From Clostridium sp. AM30-24 (lineage in GTDB: Bacteria; Bacillota; Clostridia; Lachnospirales; Lachnospiraceae): a stretch of 64,000 bases of DNA. The stretch is from the NCBI RefSeq assembly GCF_003480435.1, contig NZ_QUJB01000001.1:1-64000 (forward strand), given 5' to 3'. Position 1 is the stretch's first letter. The number at the start of each line of letters is the position of its first letter. Position numbers and translations under genes: made by a program. The notes below the pieces were generated by a model, which saw only the letters and a list, made by a program, of their open reading frames with translations, did not search any database and had not been told where the DNA came from. Below, in pieces: positions 28,301 through 36,128 of the stretch.

Positions 28301-30060
28301 ACGGATTCGCGGTTATGTACATCATTGCGCAGAAATTAGTATGGAAATCCAACGAGGACGGGTATCTGGTTGGTTCCCGAGGATCCGTAGGTTCGTCTTT
28401 TGTCGCCACGATGTCCGGTATCACGGAGGTAAACCCGCTAAGTCCCCATTATTCCTGCCCGAACTGTCATTATTATGATTTTGATTCGGAGGAAGTGAAG
28501 AAGTACGGAGGTATGGCGGGATGTGATATGCCGGATAAGGTGTGTCCGGTCTGTGGACATCCGATGGTCAAGGACGGTTTTGATATTCCGTTCGAGACGT
28601 TCTTAGGGTTCAAGGGAGATAAGGAGCCGGATATCGACTTAAACTTCTCCGGTGAATACCAGAGCCGTGCCCATGACTATACGGAGGTTATCTTCGGTAA
28701 AGGGCAGACGTTCCGTGCGGGTACCATCGGTACTCTGGCAGATAAGACGGCCTACGGCTATGTGAAAAATTATTTTGAGGAGCATGGGGAGAGAAAGAGA
28801 AACTGTGAGATCAACCGGATCGTTCAGGGGTGTGTCGGCGTACGGCGTACAACGGGACAGCATCCGGGAGGTATCGTTGTTCTGCCGCTCGGCGAGATGA
28901 TCTATTCGTTTACCCCGGTACAGCATCCGGCGAACGATATGACCACGAAGACGATCACGACCCATTTTGATTACCATTCCATCGACCACAACCTGCTGAA
29001 GCTTGATATTCTCGGACACGATGATCCGACGATGATCCGTATGCTGCAGGATCTCACAGGACTCGATCCGGTCAAGGATATCCCGCTGGACTCCAGAGAG
29101 GTCATGAGCCTGTTCCAGAGTACGGATGCGCTGGGAATCAAGCCGGAGGATATCGGTGGCTGTAAGCTTGGAGCACTCGGCGTGCCGGAGTTTGGTACGG
29201 ATTTCGCGATGCAGATGTTAATTGATACAAAGCCGAAGTACTTTTCGGACCTTGTGCGTATCGCCGGCCTTGCCCATGGTACGGATGTATGGCTGGGAAA
29301 TGCCCAGACACTCATTCAGGAAGGGAAGGCGACGATCCAGACTGCGATCTGTACGCGTGATGATATCATGATCTATCTGATCCAGCAGGGGCTTGAGGAA
29401 GGCCTTGCGTTTACGATCATGGAGGCGGTCCGTAAGGGCAAAGGCTTAAAGCCTGAGTGGGAAGAGGAGATGACGAAGCATGGAGTTCCGGACTGGTATA
29501 TCTGGTCGTGTAAAAAGATCAAATATATGTTCCCGAAGGCCCATGCAGCAGCTTATGTTATGATGGCATGGCGGATCGCTTATTGCAAGGTATTCTATCC
29601 GCTTGCGTATTATGCGGCGTTTTTCAGTATCCGCGCCAGTGCATTTTCATACGAGATCATGTGTCTGGGGCGTGAGAAGCTGGAGTATCATCTGGCAGAC
29701 TACAAGAAGAGGGCGGACACGCTTTCAAAGAAGGAGCAGGATACGTTGAGGGATATGAGGATCGTGCAGGAGATGTACGCCCGTGGGTTTGATTTTCTGC
29801 CGCTGGATATTTATACGGCGAAGGCCAGACATTTTCAGGTCGTGGGGGACAAGCTGATGCCTTCCATCAACAGTATTGACGGTCTGGGAGAAAAAGCGGC
29901 TGATTCCATCGAGGAGGCTGCGAAGGCCGGAAAATTCCTATCTAAGGAGGATTTCCGGAACAGGACGAAGGTCAGTAAGACGATCTGTGATCTGATGGAG
30001 GAGCTGGGGATCCTGAAGGGACTTCCGGAGTCGAATCAGTTGTCGTTGTTTGATTTCTAA
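25360..30060 (+). CDS. polC: DNA polymerase III alpha subunit, PolC type
   Basis: Replicative polymerase of low-GC Gram-positives, 1,566 aa (usual ~1,440). Order: N-terminal domain; OB-fold region (GEVVIRGKVIRAEKRELRSG); PHP domain (RVELHCHTKMSDMDGV); DEDD proofreading exonuclease (VVFDIETTGFSP, AHNASFDVSF, HHRAVDDAEAT) inserted in PHP; polymerase with GSRGSVGSSFVATM, a Cys4 zinc site (YSCPNCHYY, KVCPVCGHP) and the catalytic DIDLNFSG. The extra length is a Gly/Ala/Lys-rich low-complexity linker at residues ~190-330, not typical of PolC. The nearest AGGAG is 14 bases upstream, inside the end of ispG. Confidence 0.95.
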   Translation: MEKPFLEVFPGLNIADELKELLKLVMVEKVTMTKDRSSIRVYIRSPRLIHKKNIYALEEGIAKQLFPGRPITIKILEKYRLSAQYTPEKLYDVYRDSILMELKHYGMIEYNILRRADTKFVTDDKMVMTIEDNLIYRERSKEVGRVLEKIFTERCGLAAEVEFLYKESEKKDPMDQPVFMKPGGELVAGVQSEENYLEGAAESAPWDEGTSNGGFNGTFGDENGNADVQMVAQSAAGSGTSGGRFGADPGKAASGKNGSGTKTSAGFGAAKQKTDAAGKGGGNQIGKSAGGGQNGKGGGFTKKTFGEKGKGGFSGGFRKGSDGRIPYRKSENPDVLFGRDFEGDAVNIHDIDGEIGEVVIRGKVIRAEKRELRSGNKLMIFDLTDFTDSITVKMFLREGQEEDATAAIKEGNFIKIKGITTIDKFDGELTIGSIVGIRKSEDFTTKRVDNAPVKRVELHCHTKMSDMDGVSEVKDLVKRAKKWGMPALAVTDHGCVQAFPDANHALDKGDTFKVLYGVEGYLVDDMKEMVVNSRNQSLDGEYVVFDIETTGFSPMKNRIIEIGAVKVRNGEIIDRMDEFVNPEVPIPFDIERLTGISDAMVMGADTVDKVLPRFLEFVGDAALVAHNASFDVSFISHNAGLLGLPFDPTVLDTVTLARVLLPNLNRFKLDTVAKALGVSLENHHRAVDDAEATAGIFLKFVEMLKKQHDMTNLDQLEEFSQVSDETIMKMPTYHVIIIAKNDLGRVNLYRLVSWSHLRYFSRRPRIPKSVLNQYREGLIIGSACEAGELYQAILRGVPDVELAKIVKFYDYLEIQPLGNDMFMLRDEKSTVKTVDDLMDINRKIVSLGEQFNKPVCATCDVHFMDPDDAIYRKILMAGMGFKDADEQAPLFLRTTEEMLAEFEYLGSDKCYEVVVTNTRMIADMCEPIAPVRPDKCPPVIDKSDETLRNICYNRAHEMYGENLPKIVVDRLERELHSIISNGFAVMYIIAQKLVWKSNEDGYLVGSRGSVGSSFVATMSGITEVNPLSPHYSCPNCHYYDFDSEEVKKYGGMAGCDMPDKVCPVCGHPMVKDGFDIPFETFLGFKGDKEPDIDLNFSGEYQSRAHDYTEVIFGKGQTFRAGTIGTLADKTAYGYVKNYFEEHGERKRNCEINRIVQGCVGVRRTTGQHPGGIVVLPLGEMIYSFTPVQHPANDMTTKTITTHFDYHSIDHNLLKLDILGHDDPTMIRMLQDLTGLDPVKDIPLDSREVMSLFQSTDALGIKPEDIGGCKLGALGVPEFGTDFAMQMLIDTKPKYFSDLVRIAGLAHGTDVWLGNAQTLIQEGKATIQTAICTRDDIMIYLIQQGLEEGLAFTIMEAVRKGKGLKPEWEEEMTKHGVPDWYIWSCKKIKYMFPKAHAAAYVMMAWRIAYCKVFYPLAYYAAFFSIRASAFSYEIMCLGREKLEYHLADYKKRADTLSKKEQDTLRDMRIVQEMYARGFDFLPLDIYTAKARHFQVVGDKLMPSINSIDGLGEKAADSIEEAAKAGKFLSKEDFRNRTKVSKTICDLMEELGILKGLPESNQLSLFDF

Positions 30061-30082
30061 ATTTCATAGTGGCTGGGGGTAC

Positions 30083-30297
30083 GCGCCGGTGAGACTCCGG
30101 GCGCGAACGCTTAGTGGGATTCCGGGAGGGTTCCTCTATGCTCCCAGAAAAATGCTAAGGGCGGAGGCCCGGGGACACAACTCGCAACTTGCGTTGCTCA
30201 GACAAGTGTCCCCGGGCCTCCAACGCATTTTCCAGCGAGCCAAGAGGAAGCCAGCTCCCTCCATCCAGGCGGTCCGTGCCCGGAGTCTCACCGGCGC
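30083..30297. repeat. 215-bp palindromic element with nested stems
   Basis: The outer arms are perfect 20-bp inverted repeats (30083-30102 and 30278-30297). Inside, GGAGGCCCGGGGACAC (30163-30178) pairs perfectly with 30206-30221, flanked by AAAATGC/GCATTTT (30149-30155 and 30225-30231), and the tip holds CGCAA-c-TTGCG (30183-30193). It is GC-rich unlike the surroundings and lies just past polC. A further imperfect GC hairpin is at ~30364-30398; the rest of the gap 30061-30550 shows no gene. Could be a structured RNA or a MITE-like element. Confidence 0.65.
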
Positions 30298-30431
30298 TGG
30301 GTGTTGGCGGGAGTGAGGGATGAAGGGAGGTTGTGGTGGGAGAGAGGGGTGGCGGAAGCTGGACGATGCGCGGGGCCCTTTGGGCGCCGCGGCATCGCGA
30401 GGTTGTGGATCGCGCATTGTTAAGCTGTAGT

Positions 30432-30459
30432 TTGATTTTTGGGGCTGATATGATAGAAT
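30432..30459 (+). promoter_or_regulatory. Promoter of the flavodoxin-ferredoxin gene
   Basis: TTGATT (30432-30437), 16 bases, TAGAAT (30454-30459). Confidence 0.5.
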
Positions 30460-30550
30460 GTAGGTGATGACGGAACGAGTCGGATATTGGAGAGAGTATT
30501 TTTTAGGAAAATTAAAGATTTATTTAGGAGAGTTTTTTAAGGAGAAAATT

Positions 30551-31297
30551 ATGGCAAATTATAATGTTTATTTTAGTCCGACGGGCACGACGGAAAGAGT
30601 CGTAAAACATATGGGAGAAAGCTTTGGCAGTATGGAAAATATTGACCTGTCGAGACGGGATATGAAAAATCATGAAATGGAACAGGGGGATTTTTGTATT
30701 GTAGGAGTTCCGTCCTTCGGAGGACGTGTTCCGGGAATTGCGACCGAGAGACTTCGGAAAATAAAGGGTGACCGCACGCCGGCATTTTTGCTGGTTACAT
30801 ATGGCGGAAGAGCGTATGAAGATACTCTGATGGAATTGAAGGATGTGCTTGAGGCTCAGGGCTTTGTCTGTTTTGGGGCTGCTGCGATGGTGGCGGAACA
30901 TTCGATCGCCCATCAGATCGAAGCGGGGCGTCCGTCAGCGCAGGATTACGATGAACTTGATACGTTTGCGGCTGAGGTGAAGGAGCGCCTGAAGGGGAAT
31001 GCCTGTCCGGTCGAGGTGCCGGGAAACAGGCCTTATAAGGAATACAAGGTTCTGCCGATGGACATCCAGGTGTCAGATGAATGTATGGGATGCGGAAGCT
31101 GCGTGGAGAGCTGTCCGGTTGGAGCGATACCGTTTGAGGATCCGAAGATGACGAACGGAGAAGTCTGCATTTCATGTATGAGATGCGTGGAGGTCTGTCC
31201 GCAGAGTGCCAGAAGCGGGAATCCTGAAAAGGTCCAGATGATTTCGGAGAAACTGAAAATGATCTGTCAGCCGGATAAGGCGAATGAGTTTTTCTGA
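30551..31297 (+). CDS. EFR1-type flavodoxin-ferredoxin fusion protein
   Basis: 248 aa from ATG 30551 with AAGGAG seven bases upstream; a longer opening to 30464 overlaps the promoter region. N-terminal flavodoxin-like domain with phosphate loop FSPTGTTERVV and VPSFGGRVPG; C-terminal bacterial ferredoxin domain with two [4Fe-4S] sites, CMGCGSCVESCP and CISCMRCVEVCP. A soluble electron carrier or oxidoreductase; partner unknown. It precedes a nitrilase and an FMN reductase on the same strand. Confidence 0.85.
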   Translation: MANYNVYFSPTGTTERVVKHMGESFGSMENIDLSRRDMKNHEMEQGDFCIVGVPSFGGRVPGIATERLRKIKGDRTPAFLLVTYGGRAYEDTLMELKDVLEAQGFVCFGAAAMVAEHSIAHQIEAGRPSAQDYDELDTFAAEVKERLKGNACPVEVPGNRPYKEYKVLPMDIQVSDECMGCGSCVESCPVGAIPFEDPKMTNGEVCISCMRCVEVCPQSARSGNPEKVQMISEKLKMICQPDKANEFF

Positions 31298-31424
31298 TTT
31301 AGAGATAGTTGGGAGAAATGTTTTGAAAGTGTTGCAGGTCGGAGAAAGCGGGAAAAGAAAAAGATCATAGGCGTCAGGTGGGGGTTACATATAAGATTGC
31401 AGCAATGACAGGAGGAAAAATACT

Positions 31425-32345
31425 ATGATGATCAAGAAGGATATATGTAAACTCGCTCTGGTACAGGCAGCACCAGTCATGTTCGATAAGGACAGGTGTG
31501 TGGAGAAAATCACCAATCTGATCGGGGAGGCAGCTGCAAAGGGCGCAGAGTTAGTTGTTTTTCCGGAGCTTTTTATCCCGGGATATCCGTATGGAATGAC
31601 GTATGGGTTTACTGTTGGAAGCCGCAGCAAGGCGGGACGAGAGGACTGGAAGACTTATTACGACAATTCGATCTTAGTGGATGGACCGGAGATGCAAAGA
31701 ATCGTGGATTGTGCGAAAGAGCATTCGGTGTATGTGAGTGTCGGATATTCCGAGCGCGATGCTGTTACGGCGACGCTTTACAATTCCAATGTCATGATCG
31801 CACCGGACGGACAGACGATGAACCACAGAAAGTTAAAGCCAACAGGCAGCGAGCGCGTGGTCTGGGGAGACGCGGATAAAGATTTCTTCCCGGTAATGGA
31901 GACACCTTGGGGACCGATGGGTAATCTGATCTGCTGGGAGAGCTACATGCCGCTTGCGAGAGTGGCGCTTTACCAGAAGGGAGTTGCGCTCTATATTTCC
32001 CCGAATACGAATGACAATGAGGAGTGGCAGAATACGATCCGCCATATCGCCATCGAGGGACACTGCTTCTTCATCAATGCGGATATGTATTTTACGAAGG
32101 ACATGTACCCGAAGACCGCCAGCGGTGATGAGGAGATCGCGAAGTTAAATGATATCGTGTGCCGGGGCGGCAGCTGTGTGATCGATCCTTACGGACATGC
32201 GGTGAGTGAGACTGTGTGGGATAAAGAGGAGATCATCTACGCGGACCTCGACATGCAGAAGGTCCCGGCGAGCCGGATGGAGCATGATGTCTGTGGACAT
32301 TACGCGAGACCGGACGTGTTGAAATTGAGTGTGGAGGATAAATAA
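31425..32345 (+). CDS. Nitrilase-superfamily carbon-nitrogen hydrolase
   Basis: 306 aa. Glu-Lys-Cys triad: Glu in VVFPELFIPGYPYG, Lys in NHRKLKPTGSER, Cys in GNLICWESYMPLAR. The CWE context and the overall layout match true nitrilase/cyanide-hydratase-like members more than NAD synthetase or amidase branches; the substrate may be a nitrile or an amide. AGGAGG nine bases upstream. Its stop overlaps the next start by one base (TAATG), so it is made together with the FMN reductase. Confidence 0.85.
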   Translation: MMIKKDICKLALVQAAPVMFDKDRCVEKITNLIGEAAAKGAELVVFPELFIPGYPYGMTYGFTVGSRSKAGREDWKTYYDNSILVDGPEMQRIVDCAKEHSVYVSVGYSERDAVTATLYNSNVMIAPDGQTMNHRKLKPTGSERVVWGDADKDFFPVMETPWGPMGNLICWESYMPLARVALYQKGVALYISPNTNDNEEWQNTIRHIAIEGHCFFINADMYFTKDMYPKTASGDEEIAKLNDIVCRGGSCVIDPYGHAVSETVWDKEEIIYADLDMQKVPASRMEHDVCGHYARPDVLKLSVEDK

Positions 32346-32962
32346 TGAAAGTATTGATGATCAATGGAAGCCCGCGGGCGAATGGAAATACATCTATTGC
32401 GTTGAATGAGATGAAGACGGTGTTTGAAAAAGAGGGAGTCGACGCGGAGATCGTGCAGGTCGGCAGTGAGGCGGTAAGAGGATGTATTGCCTGTAATCGA
32501 TGCGCGGAGCTTGGGAAGTGTGTGTTCGACGATGTGGTGAATAAGCTGGCGGTGAAGCTTTCGGAGGCTGATGGACTGGTGGTCGCAACCCCTGTCTATT
32601 ATGCGTCTGCAAATGCGACCCTGATCGCGGTTCTGGACCGGCTGTTTTATAGTACATCCTTTGATAAGACAATGAAAGTCGGGGCGAGCGTTGTCTGTGC
32701 GAGACGCGGCGGATGTTCGGCGACTTTTGACGAGTTAAATAAGTATTTTACGATCAGCAACATGCCGATCGCATCTAGTCAGTACTGGAACTCCATCCAC
32801 GGGCGCGGACCGGGAGAAGCTGTGGGGGATGCGGAAGGTCTTCAGACGATGCGGGTTCTTGCGAGAAATATGATATTTCTCATGAAGAGCATTGAGCTTG
32901 GAAAAGAGAAGTATGGTCTTCCGGAGAAGGAAGAGGTCGTGCGGACACATTTTATCAGATAG
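32345..32962 (+). CDS. NADPH-dependent FMN reductase / flavodoxin-family protein
   Basis: 205 aa. Starts MKVLMINGSPRANGNTSIAL, the flavin-phosphate loop of the family; then VRGCIACNRCAELGKCVFDD, a Cys-rich insert seen in iron-sulfur flavoproteins or NAD(P)H-dependent FMN reductases; then ATPVYYASANATL. The Cys spacing could hold a cluster (CxxC...C) as in Isf-type proteins. Translationally coupled to the nitrilase gene by the TAATG overlap. Redox partner unknown. Confidence 0.8.
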   Translation: MKVLMINGSPRANGNTSIALNEMKTVFEKEGVDAEIVQVGSEAVRGCIACNRCAELGKCVFDDVVNKLAVKLSEADGLVVATPVYYASANATLIAVLDRLFYSTSFDKTMKVGASVVCARRGGCSATFDELNKYFTISNMPIASSQYWNSIHGRGPGEAVGDAEGLQTMRVLARNMIFLMKSIELGKEKYGLPEKEEVVRTHFIR

Positions 32963-32992
32963 AGAAGAATGATATTGGAAGGAAATTATGCG

Positions 32993-33580
32993 ATGAATCG
33001 GCAGAAACTGGTAAGTCAGATCAGAAGGTATGTGCCTTATAATGAGCAGGAAGAGGCGGATAAGGCTTTGATCCTAAACTGGATCGAGAAGAATGATGAC
33101 GCGTTCCTTCGGGATAATGTGGTGGCGCACATGACGGCTTCGGCCTGGGTGGTGGATAAGGACAGAAGTAAAGTCCTTATGGTGTATCACAATATTTATC
33201 ATTCCTGGTCATGGCTTGGCGGGCATGCGGATGGGGAGACAGATCTTCTGGCGGTTGCAATCCGGGAGGTAAAGGAAGAAGCAGGAATTTCCGATGTGCG
33301 GCCAGTGTCGGAGGAGATTTTTTCGCTGGAATCACTCACCGTTGACGGACATGTGAAAAAAGGACGGTATGTGTCCAGTCATCTGCATCTGAATGTGACG
33401 TATCTTCTGGAAGCGGATTCTGAGGAACAGGTGTCTGTGAAGGCGGATGAGAACAGTGGGGTCGCTTGGTTTACGCCGGAGGAGGCGTTAAAGAAATCTA
33501 CGGAGCCGTGGTTCGTGGAGCGGGTGTATGCGAAGCTGATTGAGAAGACACGGTCACAGAGTGGAGCAGAAATTGGATAG
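32993..33580 (+). CDS. NUDIX hydrolase
   Basis: 195 aa from ATG 32993 (GGAAGGAA 11 bases upstream); an ATG at 32969 has a weaker site. Nudix box: GGHADGETDLLAVAIREVKEEAGI, close to GX5EX7REUXEEXGU. Hydrolyses a nucleoside-diphosphate-linked compound; substrate unknown. It ends where a truncated MATE gene begins, so a deletion may have joined them. Confidence 0.85.
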   Translation: MNRQKLVSQIRRYVPYNEQEEADKALILNWIEKNDDAFLRDNVVAHMTASAWVVDKDRSKVLMVYHNIYHSWSWLGGHADGETDLLAVAIREVKEEAGISDVRPVSEEIFSLESLTVDGHVKKGRYVSSHLHLNVTYLLEADSEEQVSVKADENSGVAWFTPEEALKKSTEPWFVERVYAKLIEKTRSQSGAEIG

Positions 33581-33975
33581 GAGCTTTTTTGCGTCGCCGG
33601 CCCTGATGCAGCTGACAGAGAACATGGTCGCGATCAGCTTTAACACATCTCTGCAAAAATACGGCGGAGATATGGCGGTGGCCTCTATGAGCATCCTGAA
33701 TAGTGTCATGCAGTTTGTGATGCTGCTCCTGCCAGGACTTGTCCAGGGGGCGCAGCCGCTACTGAGTTACAATCTTGGCGCAAAAAATCTTTCAAGAGTA
33801 AAGAAAACATTTCGATTATTGCTGCTATGCGGTATAAGCGGTTCATTTTTGATCTGGCTTGCATGTATGAGCGCACTTGAGACAGTTGCGTCTGTTTTTA
33901 CAGACGATCCTGTTTTGATCAGATATACGGGGAGAACCATGCGGATATACCTCGCAATGCTTTTCATATATGGAA
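33577..33975 (+). pseudogene. MATE-family efflux transporter fragment
   Basis: An internal piece of a multidrug/Na+ MATE transporter is readable: SPALMQLTENMVAISFNTSL, GLVQGAQPLLSYNLGAKN and MRIYLAMLFIYGI. Roughly 130 residues remain of ~450: the first half is missing at the NUDIX side and everything beyond FIYGI at the transposon junction. No MATE sequence resumes after the insertion element, so this is decay with deletion rather than a simple insertion. Confidence 0.75.
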
Positions 33976-34362
33976 TATGTGTACTCGCTTCAATATCATC
34001 TGGTCTGGTGCACGAAATACCGAAAGAAAGTTCTGACCAATGGTGTAGATCAGGAGTGCAAAGAAATGTTGCAGGAAATCGCACAAGAATATCAATTTCG
34101 GATCCTTGCGATGGAAGTAATGCCGGACCATATCCACCTGTTACTGGATTGTAAACCGCAGTTCTTTATTTCGGATATGATCAAGATCATGAAAGGAAAT
34201 CTTGCGAGACAGTTGTTTCTTGCACATCCGGAACTGAAAAGGGAGCTGTGGGGCGGACATCTCTGGAACCCATCTTACTGCGCTGTGACCGTCAGTGACC
34301 GAAGTCGGGAACAGATCATGGCTTATATCGAAGGACAGAAAGAAAAAGAGAACAGAAAGTAG
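33970..34362 (+). CDS. tnpA: IS200/IS605 TnpA Y1 (HUH) transposase
   Basis: 130 aa. HUH motif in MPDHIHLLLDC and candidate catalytic Tyr in the C-terminal helix (IMAYIEGQ). It nicks single-stranded DNA at hairpin ends. The product starts MEYVYSLQYHLVWCTKYRKK; the conserved core begins at VYSLQYH, while many relatives have several more N-terminal residues. The ATG lies in sequence shared with the MATE fragment, so the natural start may be lost. No good Shine-Dalgarno precedes it. Confidence 0.85.
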   Translation: MEYVYSLQYHLVWCTKYRKKVLTNGVDQECKEMLQEIAQEYQFRILAMEVMPDHIHLLLDCKPQFFISDMIKIMKGNLARQLFLAHPELKRELWGGHLWNPSYCAVTVSDRSREQIMAYIEGQKEKENRK

Positions 34363-34371
34363 AGGAAACCT

Positions 34372-35697
34372 ATGCAGGTCGTATCCAGCTATGGCGCGGA
34401 AATTAAAAATAAGAATATCCCGATCCGCCATACGCTGGCGCTTTACCGGGAGGCGGTCCGCTGTCTGACGGAGATATATGAGACCGTATGGACAGAGTTA
34501 TCCATGATCGATCAGATAAAACGGAGATTTAACGAGGCGGAACATCTGGTACATGAAACAAAGAAGAATCATGCAAGATTTGACTTCGATGCCCGTTTTC
34601 CGAAAATGCCGTCATATCTGAGAAGAGCGGCGATTCAGCATGCGCTCGGGAGTGTTTCCTCGTACCATACAAGATTGGAACAGTGGAAAAATGGAGCGAT
34701 TTCCGGAAAACCGAAGCTTGTATATGAAAACCATGCGATGCCGGTATTTTATCGGAATGTCATGTACAAACCAGGAGAAGAGAGTGAAGACGCGGCTTGC
34801 CTGAAACTTTATGATGGTCATGACTGGAAATGGTTCCGCGCAGGTCTGCTTCATACGGATATGGAGTACCTGCGCAGGCACTGGTCCGGAAAAAAGTCTT
34901 CTGCTCCGGTTTTGGAAAAACGACATCAGAAATATTATCTCCGCTTTTCTTATACGGAAGAAGTTACATTATCAAAAACACCTGTAAAGGATCAGCTCAT
35001 CTGCAGTGTGGATCTTGGAATCAATACGGATGCAGTCTGTAGTATCATGCGGTCAGACGGAACTGTCCTGGACCGGAAATTTATCAATTTCCCCAGTGAA
35101 AAAGACCGGCTGTCCCATGTACTCGGAAGGATCCGGAGATTCCAGAAGGAACACGGTTCCAAGCAGATCGGAAGCCGATGGGCGTATGCGAAACGCCTGA
35201 ATACGGAACTTGCCAGAAAGACTGCCTGTTCGATCGCAGAATATGCTCATGAGAATCATGCGGATGTGATCGTGTTTGAGTACCTGGAAATGAAGGGAAA
35301 GATTTCAGGAAAGAAACGACAGAAACTGCATCTTTGGAAGAAACGGGAGATCCAGACTATGTGTGAACACAAAGCACACCGGTATGGGATCCGTGTGTCC
35401 CGTGTCTGCGCATGGAATACCAGCCGTCTGGCGTATGATGGAAGCGGACCGGTCAGCCGAGATCCGAAGAACCACAGCCTGTGTGTTTTCCAATCTGGAA
35501 AACAGTACAACTGTGATCTGTCAGCATCCTATAATATCGGAGCGAGATACTGGATTCGGGAGATCATAAAAACCTTACCGGAAACGGAAAGGTCTTCGCT
35601 GGAGGCAAAAGTACCTGCGGTGAAGCGCAGAACCTCATGCGTTTATGCTGACCTGCTCATCCTTCAGAATGAGTATGGATGTTCGAAAGCTGCATAA
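34372..35697 (+). CDS. tnpB: TnpB-family RNA-guided nuclease / accessory protein
   Basis: 441 aa, AGAGGAA before the ATG. RuvC-like triad: Asp in CSVDLGINTDAV, Glu in VIVFEYLEMKG, Asp in YNCDLSASYNIG. TnpB uses an omega RNA from the element's right end to cut DNA. The usual CxxC...CxxC zinc ribbon between the second and third motifs is not present as such: that stretch reads VCAWNTSRLAYDGSG and has only scattered Cys. The catalytic residues are intact, so activity is possible; guide RNA would come from ~35600-35864 plus the flank. Confidence 0.85.
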   Translation: MQVVSSYGAEIKNKNIPIRHTLALYREAVRCLTEIYETVWTELSMIDQIKRRFNEAEHLVHETKKNHARFDFDARFPKMPSYLRRAAIQHALGSVSSYHTRLEQWKNGAISGKPKLVYENHAMPVFYRNVMYKPGEESEDAACLKLYDGHDWKWFRAGLLHTDMEYLRRHWSGKKSSAPVLEKRHQKYYLRFSYTEEVTLSKTPVKDQLICSVDLGINTDAVCSIMRSDGTVLDRKFINFPSEKDRLSHVLGRIRRFQKEHGSKQIGSRWAYAKRLNTELARKTACSIAEYAHENHADVIVFEYLEMKGKISGKKRQKLHLWKKREIQTMCEHKAHRYGIRVSRVCAWNTSRLAYDGSGPVSRDPKNHSLCVFQSGKQYNCDLSASYNIGARYWIREIIKTLPETERSSLEAKVPAVKRRTSCVYADLLILQNEYGCSKAA

Positions 35698-35836
35698 ACA
35701 CAGGCAGATATCCGGAGGACTACCTATTATGTGGAACCCAGCCGTATCCGGCATGGAAGATGCGCATATCTGCGCAGTTCTAAGTTTCAGGCGTATCCGC
35801 TGGTATCCGGTCTTGCCGTTTAAAACGGCTGAGAAG

Positions 35837-35864
35837 CACGTGACTTTAGTCATGTGAGGTTCAC
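35837..35864 (+). repeat. IS200/IS605 right-end hairpin
   Basis: CACGTGAC (35837-35844), loop TTTA, GTCATGTG (35849-35856), then AGGTTCAC to 35864. This matches the style of right ends in the family and probably forms the omega RNA 3' scaffold. A GCCGT/ACGGC stem lies just before it. Confidence 0.65.
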
Positions 35865-36047
35865 TGTAATCTCTAAAATTGTTATAATAAATATAGCACA
35901 AAAACACATTTCTGTATTTTGATATTCATGAAATGTAAATATGTGCATATGCATGTCATAAAGAATTCATTTACGAATTGGAAAGGTGCTGGAGTCCGGA
36001 GTGGCAGTTTAAAATGAACCGCCTGCATCTCTCAACAGCGAATTTAG

Positions 36048-36076
36048 TTGCCGGACAGGGAAAATCGTGATACATT
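36048..36076 (+). promoter_or_regulatory. Promoter of the secreted transglutaminase-like gene
   Basis: TTGCCG (36048-36053), 17 bases, TACATT (36071-36076). The rest of 35865-36128 is A/T-rich and without a gene. Confidence 0.5.
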
Positions 36077-36128
36077 GTAAGTAGGATGTATTTCCGTGAA
36101 CAGATACAAACAGACAGGAGGAATGAGT

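Larger units (their letters stand above)
33970..35864 (+). mobile_element. IS200/IS605-family element, left end apparently missing
   Basis: tnpA and tnpB in the same direction, nine bases apart, ending in a right-end hairpin at 35837-35856 and the sequence AGGTTCAC. On the left, recognisable MATE coding sequence continues to within a few bases of the tnpA start, so there is no room for a left-end hairpin. The element may be immobile. Confidence 0.8.

Noticed and set aside
30050..30316. Open frame across the palindromic element after polC
   Set aside because: It runs through both arms of the inverted repeats, lacks a ribosome site and has no protein-like pattern.
33540..34154. 204-codon frame as an intact gene
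   Set aside because: Only the part to ~33975 resembles MATE; the remainder is a frame shadow of tnpA, and the start is inside the NUDIX gene.
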